64,000 nt of DNA from Euphorbia lathyris (Eukaryota > Streptophyta > Magnoliopsida > Malpighiales > Euphorbiaceae), in assembly GCF_963576675.1 (NCBI RefSeq), contig NC_088917.1, positions 80,462,610 to 80,526,609 of the forward strand, written 5' to 3'. Made by a program: the position numbers and the translations under genes. Positions 34,129 to 44,554 of this stretch are shown piece after piece; position 1 is the stretch's first letter; the number at the start of each line of letters is the position of its first letter. The notes below the pieces were generated by a model, which was not told where the DNA came from, searched no databases, and worked only from the letters and a program-made list of their open reading frames with translations.

Positions 34129-35313
34129 TCATTGGGGCCGGCGGGCCTGATCATCAGACCCCGTCGTTACCTTCGTGTCGAAACAAGTTTTATCAGTGTT
34201 GCTTGGAGAAGAAACTTTTTCCATCGATCCTGACATGTCACCCATCTGTTGGCCTTTCTCTGTTTCATTTTCAATATCCCCTCTTCTTCTCTTTTTTAAT
34301 TCAACCAGCTCCAATTCCTCCTCCTCTGTATGGCCCATCTCCACATCCCGGGTACTGATCTGTTTATCTTTCACTGGTGTTGCTGGGGAATTAAGTTGGT
34401 GATTTTTAGTCACTTTCAGTACTTGAGTATGTTTCCTCAGAATGGAGCTCTTGTTGCTAAGTCCTCCTTGGGGAGCCAAGTTCTCTTTCCCTGATGGTGA
34501 TCCCCCTCCAAACCTTTTTCCACTGCCCGGTCCTGATTTAGCCCCCGAGCCCGACTCCCGCAGCCACTTTGATCCACTACTAGAACCCCCTCGAAACGGG
34601 GCCTTTAACCACTCCCCCCAACCACTCGCAAGGCCATCTGTATTCTCCTTAAAACGATTCTCATAAAAACGATCAGAGTGTCCCAGCAGCCCACAAAGGT
34701 AACAAAACGTTGATAATCTTTCGTATTTGAACTGTATGAAAACCCCCTCTGTTGCAGATTTTTTGATTCGTTTGCACCTCTTCAGTGGAATTCGAGTATC
34801 GATCATCACTCGTATTCTCATGTATAGCCTTCTTCCACCCACGCTGTTATTGCTGTCAAATTCAAGGAATTCGCTAATGAAGTCCCCGATTTGTCTGCCT
34901 GCCACTTCAGACATAAAACCTGTCGGGAGGTCGTAAATCTGCACCCAAAAAGGTGCATGAACTAGTTGAATTTCAGAGGCGCCTTTATTTGTCAGCCATT
35001 CATCCCAAACTAGAAGGTGGTTGTTAAAGGACCAGGGGCCACTCGCTACCACTCTGTCTCGATCAACTTCATGGAAGAACTCGAATGAGAAACGGTTATC
35101 CTCCAGTTCTACAATCGCTATTCCCCTTCTCGGCCTCCACAAGTCCGCCAGTTTGTTCTTCATTGCCGGGTTATTGATGGATTTATCCGTGAGGAACCTT
35201 CCAATCATGGTTAAATTGGACCTTGTAACTCCTAGCTTTGGTAATTCCCCAAGGAAATCTAGTTCGACTTGCTCTTCTTCTGCTATCACTAACCCCTTCA
35301 TAGCCCCTTCCAT
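34129..35313 (-). CDS. LINE A ORF1: nucleic-acid-binding (DUF4283/zinc knuckle) protein
   Basis: 394 codons, open throughout, start MEGAMKGLVIAEEEQVELDF. The N-terminal DUF4283-like region (about 30-150) has WRPRRGIAIVELEDNRFSFEF and GPWSFNNHLLVWDEW. It then has WVQIYDLPTGFMSE and a zinc knuckle near residue 207, CYLCGLLGHSDRFYE, in which the expected fourth Cys is Tyr. The C-terminus is basic and Ser/Gly-rich. Family role: binds LINE RNA in the particle. The stop TGA overlaps the ORF2 ATG in ATGA (34129-34132). Confidence 0.85.
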   Translation of the reverse strand: MEGAMKGLVIAEEEQVELDFLGELPKLGVTRSNLTMIGRFLTDKSINNPAMKNKLADLWRPRRGIAIVELEDNRFSFEFFHEVDRDRVVASGPWSFNNHLLVWDEWLTNKGASEIQLVHAPFWVQIYDLPTGFMSEVAGRQIGDFISEFLEFDSNNSVGGRRLYMRIRVMIDTRIPLKRCKRIKKSATEGVFIQFKYERLSTFCYLCGLLGHSDRFYENRFKENTDGLASGWGEWLKAPFRGGSSSGSKWLRESGSGAKSGPGSGKRFGGGSPSGKENLAPQGGLSNKSSILRKHTQVLKVTKNHQLNSPATPVKDKQISTRDVEMGHTEEEELELVELKKRRRGDIENETEKGQQMGDMSGSMEKVSSPSNTDKTCFDTKVTTGSDDQARRPQ

Positions 35314-35544
35314 TCCGATCGCGCTTCAATGGTAAACTCAGAATTTCGGCCACACTAGTATCGTAGTCACAGATAACTGCGGGCGCCTAGAGGTGAAGAA
35401 CAGAGAGAATCGCCCCAGCACAGTAGGGAGCCTTGCAGCAAGGAATTAATACGATCGGAAACTCGTACGTCGACGAGAAATGGCAGAACCCTAATAGGAT
35501 AAGGAAGGCGATTCTCACAACGCCGCTGTTAAATTATATGATAT
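35314..35544 (-). other. LINE A 5' UTR
   Basis: A less AT-rich leader between the target duplication and the ORF1 ATG (35313), ending 'ggaatggaagg' into the start. No internal promoter motif recognised. Confidence 0.6.
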
Positions 35545-35561
35545 TTGTTAGAGATGCTCTT

Positions 35562-36054
35562 AATTCTTGGAATTTTTATTTTAAGACCATCAATAATTAT
35601 TTTTACAGTATCAAACTGAAAAATCACTATTTTTAGCAAAGCAGAAACCTCGGTAATTAAATAAAACAAAACTACAGAGATGCAATTGAAAAAAATATAA
35701 CCATATTAATTATTTTTTTAATTTACCCTCATAATAATAAGAAGAATGATAATAAATGAAAATTGTAATTATAGTGTTATTCATTTTATTAGTGTTCATA
35801 ATTTATGTTTTCACGGTTTGAAAGCAATTTTTAATATAACAACTTTTAATTAAATTAGATGTTCAAGAAGGGTTTAATAAAATAAAAATAAATATAAGAA
35901 ATTAATGTGTTAAAAAAATGAAGAACTTAATGACACAAATACAAGGTCGGCCCTGGTATAGGTCGGGAGTACGGCCGCCTAGGGTCCAAAGATAAAAAGG
36001 TGCAAAACTTTTAATTTTATTGAATATATAATATATATTTTTTTATAAATGTAG
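35562..36054. other. AT-rich gene-free stretch
   Basis: No coding signal. Around 35940-35990 is a short less AT-rich word run ('aaggtcggccctggtatagg'), seen often as a repeat end in plants. Nothing else supported. Confidence 0.5.
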
Positions 36055-36705
36055 TTATATACTCGCTCGGGTAGGGGCTATGATCGGTGACCGGTTCGAT
36101 GGTCGACTCAATAAAAGCTCAGCTCGACTTGATTCGATTTGTAAACGAGTCACTGGTGAGCATGATTTACTAGCCCGATTCATAAACGAGTCGAGCTTGA
36201 GCAGAACAAAGCTCGACTCGAAAGCTCGCGAGTAGGCTCGATTAGAACATTTATGAATAAATTTTAGTTTTATAGAAAACTATATAGTTTTGTGTTAGTT
36301 CACAAATATATAAATTTAATATTATTTCATTTGCTATTAGATAAGTTCATTGATAAACATAATAAATGAGTAATAGACGAATTATTTGTAAGCATCTTGT
36401 TTATTTATTTACGAACTTTACTTGTGAGCTTGTTTATGTACACAATTAAAGAGCTATTTGCAAGCAAACTTCACAAATATAATTAATGTTTTACTCACAA
36501 ACAATTCATGGTTAGATAATTTTATTAATGAACCAAGTTCAAAGAGGATTTTAGGCTCAAAGCTCAGCTCGAGCTCGTTTATTTTCTAATGAGCTCAGCC
36601 GAGTTTGAGCAAGCCAAAGCTCGATTCAGGCTTGAGCTCGTTAATTTTATAGCGAGTGGAGCTAGAGCAGGTCAAAGTTCGGCTCGATTACAACCCTATG
36701 TTCAG
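36055..36705. repeat. Palindromic GAGCTCGA-type element
   Basis: Many 'aaagctcgactcga', 'gagctcgtttattttctaat' words in opposed orientation at the two ends and an AT-rich middle. A common dicot repeat type. A partial copy is at 8655-8996. Confidence 0.6.
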
Positions 36706-36984
36706 ATTTAAAAAGAACCAAATAATATGATATTTTAGGTTTAAAATGGATCCAATTTTTTTTTAAAACTTTTAAATATAATTTTTTTTTATTAAAAATC
36801 CATTATCTCCTATTTCGACATAGGCCTATAAAATGTCAGGAAAGGTCCTGCATAAACTTTTTAAAAATTTTCTTTTTAAATAAGAGAAATATCAAAATAT
36901 CTAAGGGAATTGAAATTTTGATTTCAATCTCATATATAGCTAGCATATCACTTTAGAGATTAATTAATACAAATGTTTTTTTTT

Positions 36985-37200
36985 TTCAGTTTTGATATAT
37001 GCAGCCATTAGTGCTGGATATAAGCATTAAGTACCACAGAATATTCTTTTTGTATTTCAAGATATATATTTATTATGCATTGAACTTTTAAATACATCAA
37101 AATTCACTTAATGCAATCATGAATTCTTTTATATTTTCTATATCTGTATTAATTTTTAATTTTTTAAAAAGATATCTATATTTATTATATATTGAAAATC
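36985..37200. repeat. Left arm of a palindromic element split by LINE B and others
   Basis: 'tttattatgcattgaacttt' and 'tttctatatctgtattaatt' here are found in reverse complement at about 42800-42885. The outer part ('ttgatatatgcagcc', 'tataagcattaagta') is found in reverse complement at about 44045-44140. So the right arm is itself split by the 42889-44044 insertion. Confidence 0.7.
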
Positions 37201-37459
37201 TAACGTTTTTTAAAAAATACAGATTTACCCGTAACTATGAATTTGTGCAATTTTACCCCTAACAATGTCAAGTAAGTTCAATTTTATCCAGCAGAAAATT
37301 TGAACTTACTGATTTGACAATTATTTGACTATCACATCAGATATTCCAAAGAAGTTCGTCGATAAAATAAAGCAGTTAATTGTATTTTGACGGATTGTAT
37401 GTAGTTTTTTGTGTTTAACTTTTATCTGTCACACTTTTTTTTTTGAAAGAATAAAGAAT

Positions 37460-40400
37460 TTAATTATTAAGAATAGAATGACAAAGAATAGGCGGGCGGG
37501 TTGAAAACCACACCCGGCAACCAGACAAAGAACCAGCAGCTCTAGCTAAAACATGCGCTGCTTGATTTGCTGATCGAAGGACAGAACTAAGACAACTATT
37601 GTCAAGACTTTGAAACAAAGATTTACAATCACCTATGATTACACCCAGAGGTGAGTTAACAGGCAAAAGCTTATGAAATAACTGGGCCAGAAGTTGTGAA
37701 TCGGTCTCAAAAAGAACACTTGCTTTGTTCTGTTCTTTTACCCACTTGAGCGTCTCTCTAAATGCAAGTGCCTCAGCAAGTAGGGGGTCCGGTGGTCCGC
37801 ATACAGTTCCATTTCCACCCGCTTTGAAGTTGCCGAATTCATCCCTCTCCACGAAACCATAGCCTACTGATCCTTGGAAGACTGCAGCATCGAAATTAAT
37901 TTTAGTAGTTCCTGCAGGTGGGGGATTCCAGGTAGCAGTAGCTTTTGGGGTGGGATTTGGTAAGATGCGTGCTTTTAGTTGCGCTTGTTTCCACTTGGAG
38001 AGAAAAGCCGTAGTCATGCTGAATATTATGGTGGCCGGGTCAGCACAGTGTTGCCACACCCAAGAGTTCCATGCTAACCATAAGGACCAGCAGATTGTTG
38101 CTGCAAGTTCCTGTTGCTCCTTTGAGTAGTTTGTTAAGATGTATGCCCAGAATCCTTTGAAGTCCGTCACCAAAGAGCTACAGTCCCCCATGACTGCGAA
38201 ATTCCACACCTGTCTAGCCCATGTGCATTTAACAAGAGCATGAAAGACATCTTCCTCTCCGGCTTGGCACCAGGGGCACTGTTGGGCGATCGGAATGTGG
38301 CGTGCAGCCAGTGCACTGCACGTAGGTAGGCAATCTGTTAATCCTCTCCACATTGTATCCTTCACTTTCGGTGGAATAAATAAGTTCCAGATCCCGTTCC
38401 AAGCTGGTGTCCGTGTATGGCTTATCTGCGCATTACTACTCGAATATCCACTACATACAGTGTAATTCCCTGTCCTCTCAAAAGACCAGTACCAGCTATC
38501 TGCAATCAGTCTGTTGTATATTGGAATTTGGTGAATTAATGATTTGTCCCGCTCTGAGAATAATTGCTGAATGGCTTCCACATCCCATTGATTATCTGCA
38601 GTTCGGAGACTGTTCACTGTTTTGTTCATGTTTGTAGACATTGGGACTGCTTCTACAAACGGGTTGCATTTTTCGGGCAGCCAGGGGTCCGACCAAACCC
38701 TCGTGGTTTCCCCATCGCCAACATCTCGTCTTAAACCCAACCAGAGAAGATCTTTTGCAGATAGTATGCTTCGCCATACGAAGCTTGGGTTATTGCAAGC
38801 TTCCGCTTCTAGTATCGATGTCCTTGGGAAATAGCGAGCCTTATAGACTCCTGCCACCATAGACTCAGGATTCTGTACAATCCGCCATATTTGTTTTGCA
38901 AGTAGTGCTAGATTGAATTGGCGTAATTTTTTGAACCCTATACCACCGAACTTCTTTGGTTCGCACAATTTATCCCAGGATTTCCACCTCACTCCTTTGC
39001 GAGAACCAATTTATGTGCCCCACCAAAAAGAATTCATCATTTTCTCTAAGCTAGAGCAAAGCATTTCAGGTATCAAGAACAGGCTCATAGCGTAGGACGG
39101 GAGCGATTGTAAGACGGATTTAATCAATACTTCCTTCCCAGCCCGTGATAAAAATTTTGTTTTCCAACCATTCAGCCGTTTTGTAAACATCTCCTCCAGA
39201 TAAGCAAACACTTCAACTTTTTTCCTCCCGATTAATGCAGGCAAACCCAGGTATTTGCCTTTTCCCTCGAACCGATCAACCCCCAACAACTCGCTAAGCG
39301 TATTGCTCAGATCCTCACTGCAATTTCGGCTGAAGTTAATTGATGATTTTGAGAAATTTACCTTTTGCCCGGATGCTAGCTCGTAATCGCTCAAGCAATT
39401 CTTAATCACTGTACATTCTGCAATGGAGGCCCTGAAGAAAAGGTAACAATCGTCGGTAAAGAATAGGTGGGAGATACTAGGTGCTGACCTAGCAATTTTG
39501 CATCCATGGATCGTCCCGTTATTCTCCAGATGTGTTAAGACCGCCGATAAGCCCTCCGTACAGATTAGGAAATGATAGGGTGAAATTGGATCACCTTGGC
39601 GAAGTCCGTGTTGTGGAATGATGGGTCCAACTGAGTGGTCACCATTCACAATGTGATAACATGCCTTAGTAACACACTGCATGACTAATTGAGTCCATCT
39701 GTCATCAAAACCTAACTGTTTCATCATCTTTTCAAGAAAGCTCCACTCCACTCGGTCATAGGCCTTAGCCATATCTAGCTTCAGAGATGCCACACATTTC
39801 CGCCCTTGAGTTTTCCTTTTTAGGTAGTGATTGACCTCAAAAGCAAGCATCATGTTGTCCGTAATTAGGCGCCCGGGGATGAAAGCACTTTGATTTGGTG
39901 AGATAATAATGTCAAGGACGCATTTGAGTCTGTTTGCTATGGCTTTAGAGGTGATTTTGTAGATGACATTGCACAACGCAATAGGGCGAAGGTCTGATAC
40001 TAGTTCTGGATTGGATTTCTTCGGGATCAAAACTATATTAGTATCATGTATCGAATCAGACAGCTTACGAGAATTAAGCCATTATAGACAGGTTACTGAG
40101 ACTTGTGGACCAACAATATCCTAATATTTCTGGTAAAAGCATGGGTTGAAACCATCGGGTCCTGGGCTCTTGTCGGGGTGCATACTGAATAGAGCAGCTT
40201 TGATTTCCTCATCATTAAAAGGGGCTAAGAGTTCCTCATTCAGTTCCTGTGTGATCTTCCGAGGTACAAATTGTGAGATTTCATCAGACAAACCTCCATT
40301 GGAGCAGAATAAAGTGTTGAAGTAGCTTAGTAGGTGTGATTCTAGCCCCGTCCCCCATTCGAACCAATTATCGTATCATCTTTCAGTTTACTGATAGTAT

Positions 40401-41492
40401 TCTTCTTTCTGCGTTGAGTGGCTGAGGTATGGAAGAATTTAGAGTTTAAATCTCCCTTACTAAGCCAAAGTTGTTTTGATCGTTGTCTCCAGTATGTTTC
40501 TTATTGGAGCAGCATCGCTTCTAACTGTTCTCTTGCTGTTTCAAATTCTGTTCGTGAGCTCGCATTTCTGTCATGACGTAGGCACTTCAGCCTTTCCCTG
40601 CACGCAACAATTTTGCGTCTGAACTTCCCCCGAATATCATCTCCCCACTGTAGCAGTCGCTCACCACACTGTTTTTGGCATTTGAGAATATCAGTGCTAC
40701 TGGTATCCCAAGCTGCTTCGATTTACGATCTCAAGCCCTCTTCCCCGAGCCAGCAGTTTTCGAAGCGGAACTGTCGAAGTTGCCTTCTCGGACCCGAGCG
40801 GACAAACAAGACAAGTGCTGCGTGATCCGAGGTGGGGGCATCCTCCACTACAAGACGGGCTGAATCAAATAAAGACAGCCAACTGGTTGAGGCAAAACCC
40901 CAGTCGAGTTTTTCTTCGATCATGTGAGGTGATCCCCTACTCCGTTCCCATGTATACCGGGGCCCCAATGTGAGAATCTCCGTCAATCCACAAGTATCAA
41001 CAGTGGACCTAAAACTGTCAAGAAGCGATGTTGGGTGACAGTTGCCCCCCTTTTTGTCAGCGCGAAACATCATATCATTAAAATCTCCAATTAAGACCCA
41101 CGGGAGGGTATTCACTGTCGACAGTTGTTTGATTAGATTCCAAGACTCCTCCCTGTGCTGTCGTTCCGAGAAGCCATAAAAACCGGTTAATCGATACTCC
41201 GGCAAACCTTGGACCTGAACAATTGTATCAATATAGTTAGAGGAGAACCCCAACAACTTCACTGTATCATTGGACCTCCATAGTAATGCTAAACCCCCTC
41301 CACAATTGATTGGGTTAACCATGAACAGGCCACTGAAACCAAGCTTCTTTTTCACTAGCTCACTTTGCTGCGGGCGCACTTTACTTCCATCAGGAACACA
41401 AAATCAGGTCTGTTGCGGGCAACTAGCTCTCCAAGCAATCGGACTGTCCGGGGGTTGCCCATACCCCGGCAGTTCCAGCTCACCACGCTCAT
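37460..41492 (-). pseudogene. LINE B ORF2: endonuclease, RT, RNase H; broken
   Basis: ATG at 41492 (MSVVSWNCRGMGNPRTVRLL), overlapping the ORF1 stop in ATGA. Endonuclease in 40723-41490 (VLIGDFNDMMFRADKKGG, SDHAALVLF) with a frameshift near 41370-41400. A linker with YWRQRSKQLWLSKGDLNSKF is broken by several stops between 40030 and 40720. RT in 39011-40030: MIPKKSNPELVSDLRPIALC, SLKLDMAKAYDRVEW, QGDPISPYHFLIC, and FFTDD at the active site (FADD expected). RNase H at the end (FETDSQLLAQLFHK). A TAA near 39008 splits RT from the C-terminal part. Not functional. Confidence 0.88.
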
Positions 41493-42568
41493 TGATGCTG
41501 GTGGGTCTGACCAGCAGATCCCGCAATAGTGTTGGTAGTGTCCGTGAGCTCTTTATCAGTCCCATTCTGTTCCAAAAATTTCCCTGTACCTGTTGCGCTC
41601 CACCCCTCCTCCTGCCTTCGGCGCTTATTTTCCAAAATCACCACCTCCTCCTTCTGTGTTGTGTCTTCTGGCATATTTAATCCTTCTGCATCTATTGGTA
41701 TGCCTTTTTCTTTAGTCGATTCTGCAGCAGCAGATGCCGCCGTATATTGTTTGTCAATCACAACAGGGGGAATGGCGGTTAAGAGATATTTGGATATTTG
41801 AGGGGGTTGAAATCGACGCGGGGCGACCCTTAGCCAGGTACCGTATGCTAAAGTTGCACTTGCAGGGTCAGGGAGTTCTAACAGTGATTCACAGTATTTG
41901 TCAGTGTGGCCAATCCGCCCACAGTAGAAATAGAAGGTAGGGACCCTCTCATATTTGAAGTTGACCCACGAACCCTCGCCTTCGGCCTTACTAATTCTCA
42001 TCTTCCTTACAAGTGGTTTCAGAACATTCAGCCCCACTCGGATTCTCATATAGGTACGATCCAGGCTATTGAAGTTATTAGCATCAGAAGCAACGAAGAC
42101 CCCCAGAAAATTGCCTATCGCCTGTGCCACTTTATCCGACATAAAACCATTCGGCAGATCGAAAACCTGTACCCAGAAGTCAGTTTCCTTCAGTTATACT
42201 TCGAACGTCGACTGTCCTTCCTCTAGCTTTTGTATCAATAGGTTTTGCTCAAACATCCAAGGCCCGTCCTTAATTATTCTATCACGCTCGAAAGGGTGAA
42301 AGAAATCAAACCTAAAGAGATTAGGTCCCAGTGTGTCGATGTACAGGCCCTTCGATGCTTTCCAAAGGTCTGCAAAGGTGTTTTTCATTACTGCTATCCG
42401 AACACCTCGATCGGTCAGGATACGCCCTACCAAACTCCATATCGGTCGGCGATGCGCGACAACGTCTTCCACAGGAACCTCAAGTTGAAAGTCATTCTCT
42501 ACTGTCAAGGTGATGTCGTTGAAGGCTGAGTGGAGGTCCATCGGAGAAGCAGGTGGCGGCAACAGCAA
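41489..42568 (-). pseudogene. LINE B ORF1 with one internal stop
   Basis: Starts about MDLHSAFNDITLTVENDF and contains the DUF4283-like WKASKGLYIDTLGPNLFRF and GPWMFEQNLLIQ. One TAA at 42194-42196 interrupts an otherwise continuous frame, then FWVQVFDLPNGFMSD and a knuckle FYFYCGRIGHTDKYCE, where the first Cys is replaced. The C-terminus ends at the TGA overlapping the ORF2 start. RNA-binding role by family. Confidence 0.82.
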
Positions 42569-42774
42569 ACTCAGATGACGTGCGGTGTAGGTAACTAGGG
42601 CAACTCGTCAATAGCGAGAGATTCTTATCAAACAGAGATTCTTAATATATCTGTCAGACTTAAACATTATCATTTCGACAAGGTATTTGTAACTGTATTA
42701 TTTCGACATGTTATTTGTAACTTTTATTATGTTACTAACATAGTTACAAATAACCTGTCGAAATAATAAATACA

Positions 42775-44140
42775 GATATCTTTTTAAAAAAATAAAAAGT
42801 AAAAAATTAATGCAGATATAGAAAATATAAAAAAATTTATGATTATATTAAATGAATTTTGATGTATTTAGAAGTTCAATGCATAATAAGGGCCCGTTTG
42901 GTTCAGCTGTTAGCTAATAGCTGTTGCGATTGCTGTTAGCTGTTTACAGTTGCAATAAGCTGTTAGCTGTTTGCAGTTGCAGTAAGCTGTTAGCTGTTTA
43001 ATTACTAGTGTTTGGTAAAATTATATTGAACTGCTGCTGTTCAGATTTAAAATGTCTAAAATGAACATGTTTTAAATTAATCAACGATGAAATTATAAAA
43101 GGAAAAATGTGAAAAAATACCTATAATGTTTACAACTAGGAATGATTTTACTCTTAACCTCTAAAATGGTGCAATTTTACCCATAACGCTAGCCGCTAAG
43201 AGCAATTTTACCCCTAACATTGACAAGTTGGATCAATTTCAAATATTATTAGAAAACATAGATATTTTATTTCTTATTCTACACCAATTGCACATATCAT
43301 TAGTTTTAAAATTCATATTTTGTGTGATTTAATAATAAAATTGAAAATTAATATTTATAAATTTGGCGAAATATTTGAATTTTTTTTTGTCTAACTCGTA
43401 CAAAAGACAATATTTTTTTTATTTTCTTAAAAAAAAATTCATATCTAATCATATGTTTGTGATCTGTTACTAACGATGATAAAATGGTATGTAAAGTGTA
43501 GATGATAATATTCATGACCAAGAATACAGTTTGATAAATTATTTCTCAAATTAACCCAACTTGTGAATGTCAGGGGTAAAATTGATTTTGGATGCCAATA
43601 ATAGGAGTATAATTGCACCATTTTAGACGTTAAAGGTAAAATTGCTCCTAGCTATAAATGTTAGGGGTATTTTTGCACCTTATCCTATTATAAAATAAAA
43701 AATGTGTTACACAAATTAATAAAAATAATCTATATAAAAAATAAAAAATTTATTGAACGCAACAAAACATTGTTTTTCGGTAATTATTTTATAGAAATAT
43801 AAATAATATTAAAGAATAAACATATTTTGTGGAAATAAAAAAGATAATTTTGTCAATAACAAATAACTACAAACAACTGTTTATGAAAAGCTCCAAATAG
43901 GAGCTTTTCGTGAAACGCTCCAAAACGCTGCAGATTTCAGAAAAAACGCTAAACGCTGCGGTTATATAAACCTAACCAAACGCTATTTTTCCTGCGATTT
44001 AAAGTGAAACGCTAAACGCTCTTCCGAAAAGTTAAAACAACACCCTCTAAATATATATCTTGAAAATACAAAAGAATATTTTATAGTATTTAATGCTTAT
44101 ATGCAGTCCAAAGAGCTGCATATATCAAAGCCGTGTTTTC
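42775..44140. repeat. Split right arm of the LINE B target element, with a 1.15-kb insertion
   Basis: 42775-42888 and 44045-44140 together complement 36985-37200. The 42889-44044 insertion starts 'gggcccgtttggttcagctg' with 'agctgttagctgttt' repeats and ends 'aaaacaacaccctct', a GGGNNNGTTTGG pattern seen in hAT/PIF-type MITEs. It contains the 43105-43686 MITE. Confidence 0.6.
43105..43686. repeat. Palindromic MITE, 'ggtgtaaaa / acccctaacg' family, third copy
   Basis: 'tacctataatgtttacaact...' pairs with '...atgttaggggtatttttgca' at the right; 'cgctagccgctaagagcaat' and its inverse are inside. This copy and 23301-23852 show what the 10379-22408 copy looked like before the gypsy element landed. 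Confidence 0.7.
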
Positions 44141-44289
44141 TTTTTAAGTGAAACGTTAAACGCTCATCCGAAAAGCTAAAACAACACCCTCTAAATATAT
44201 ATCCTGAAAATACAAAAAAATATTTTATAGTATTTAATGCTTATATGCAGCCTAAAGAGCTGCTTATATCAAAACCGTGTTTTTTTTTA
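44001..44289. repeat. 143-bp tandem duplication
   Basis: Two adjacent units each running from 'gtgaaacgctaaacgctc' (or one-base variant) to 'tcaaagccgtgtttt', with about a dozen differences. Together they contain the outer right end of the palindromic element above. Confidence 0.75.
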
Positions 44290-44554
44290 ATCATTAACAC
44301 AGATGTTATAGACTAACTACTTTTTAAAATAAAATAAACTGAATTATATTATATATAAAAAAATTAGAACCAACCAGATAAAGACATGTGTCCTTTTAGT
44401 TTACCATATATATTAAACAAATCAATGTTTACGAAAGCCAGAAATGAGCATTGACTTTGCCGCCTTAGAAATCCAGAGAAATCTTGTAATTAAGTCAACT
44501 TTCTAGAGTAGCAAATGACCTGTTTTTCACCAGACATTTATCTACTAAAGTTTT

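Larger units (their letters stand above)
27392..34132 (-). pseudogene. LINE A ORF2: endonuclease, reverse transcriptase, RNase H; broken
   Basis: Starts MNCLSWNCRGLGNPRAVRFL at 34132, sharing ATGA with the ORF1 stop. An AP endonuclease fills 33251-34132 (VVGDFNCI, SDHLPIL). RT covers about 32100-33160 and 28919-29424 (LKDTNIVLIPKSDNPESMKD, ALKLDISKAYDRVDW), with the FADD-type active-site region cut by the solo LTR. A zinc-finger/linker and an RNase H follow in 27392-28741 (NLDASLFDSEGKFGVGAVLR, FETDAQIVVNSL). Breaks: TAG at 33251-33253, a frameshift about 32720-32760, TGA at 32232-32234 (Arg position before QGDP), the solo LTR, and TGA at 28919-28921. Once the replication enzyme of the LINE; cannot act now. 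Confidence 0.88.
27369..35544 (-). mobile_element. LINE A: full-length L1-like retrotransposon, interrupted by a solo LTR
   Basis: Bounded by a perfect 17-bp target duplication ttgttagagatgctctt (27352-27368 and 35545-35561), with the poly(A) tail as a T run at 27369. About 5.5 kb without the solo LTR at 29425-32078. Minus-strand order: 5' UTR (about 35314-35544), ORF1, ORF2 with endonuclease, RT and RNase H. Full length with both ends is notable because most plant LINE copies are 5'-truncated. Confidence 0.9.
37437..42647 (-). mobile_element. LINE B: full-length L1-like retrotransposon
   Basis: 5.2 kb with a poly(A) tail (T run at 37437) and flanking tatctgtcacactt (37423-37436) / tatctgtcagactt (42648-42661), 13 of 14 matching. 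Same architecture as LINE A but different sequence (its RNase H starts NFDAAVFQGSVGYGFVER), so the two are separate families. It inserted in the middle of an older palindromic element. Confidence 0.87.
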
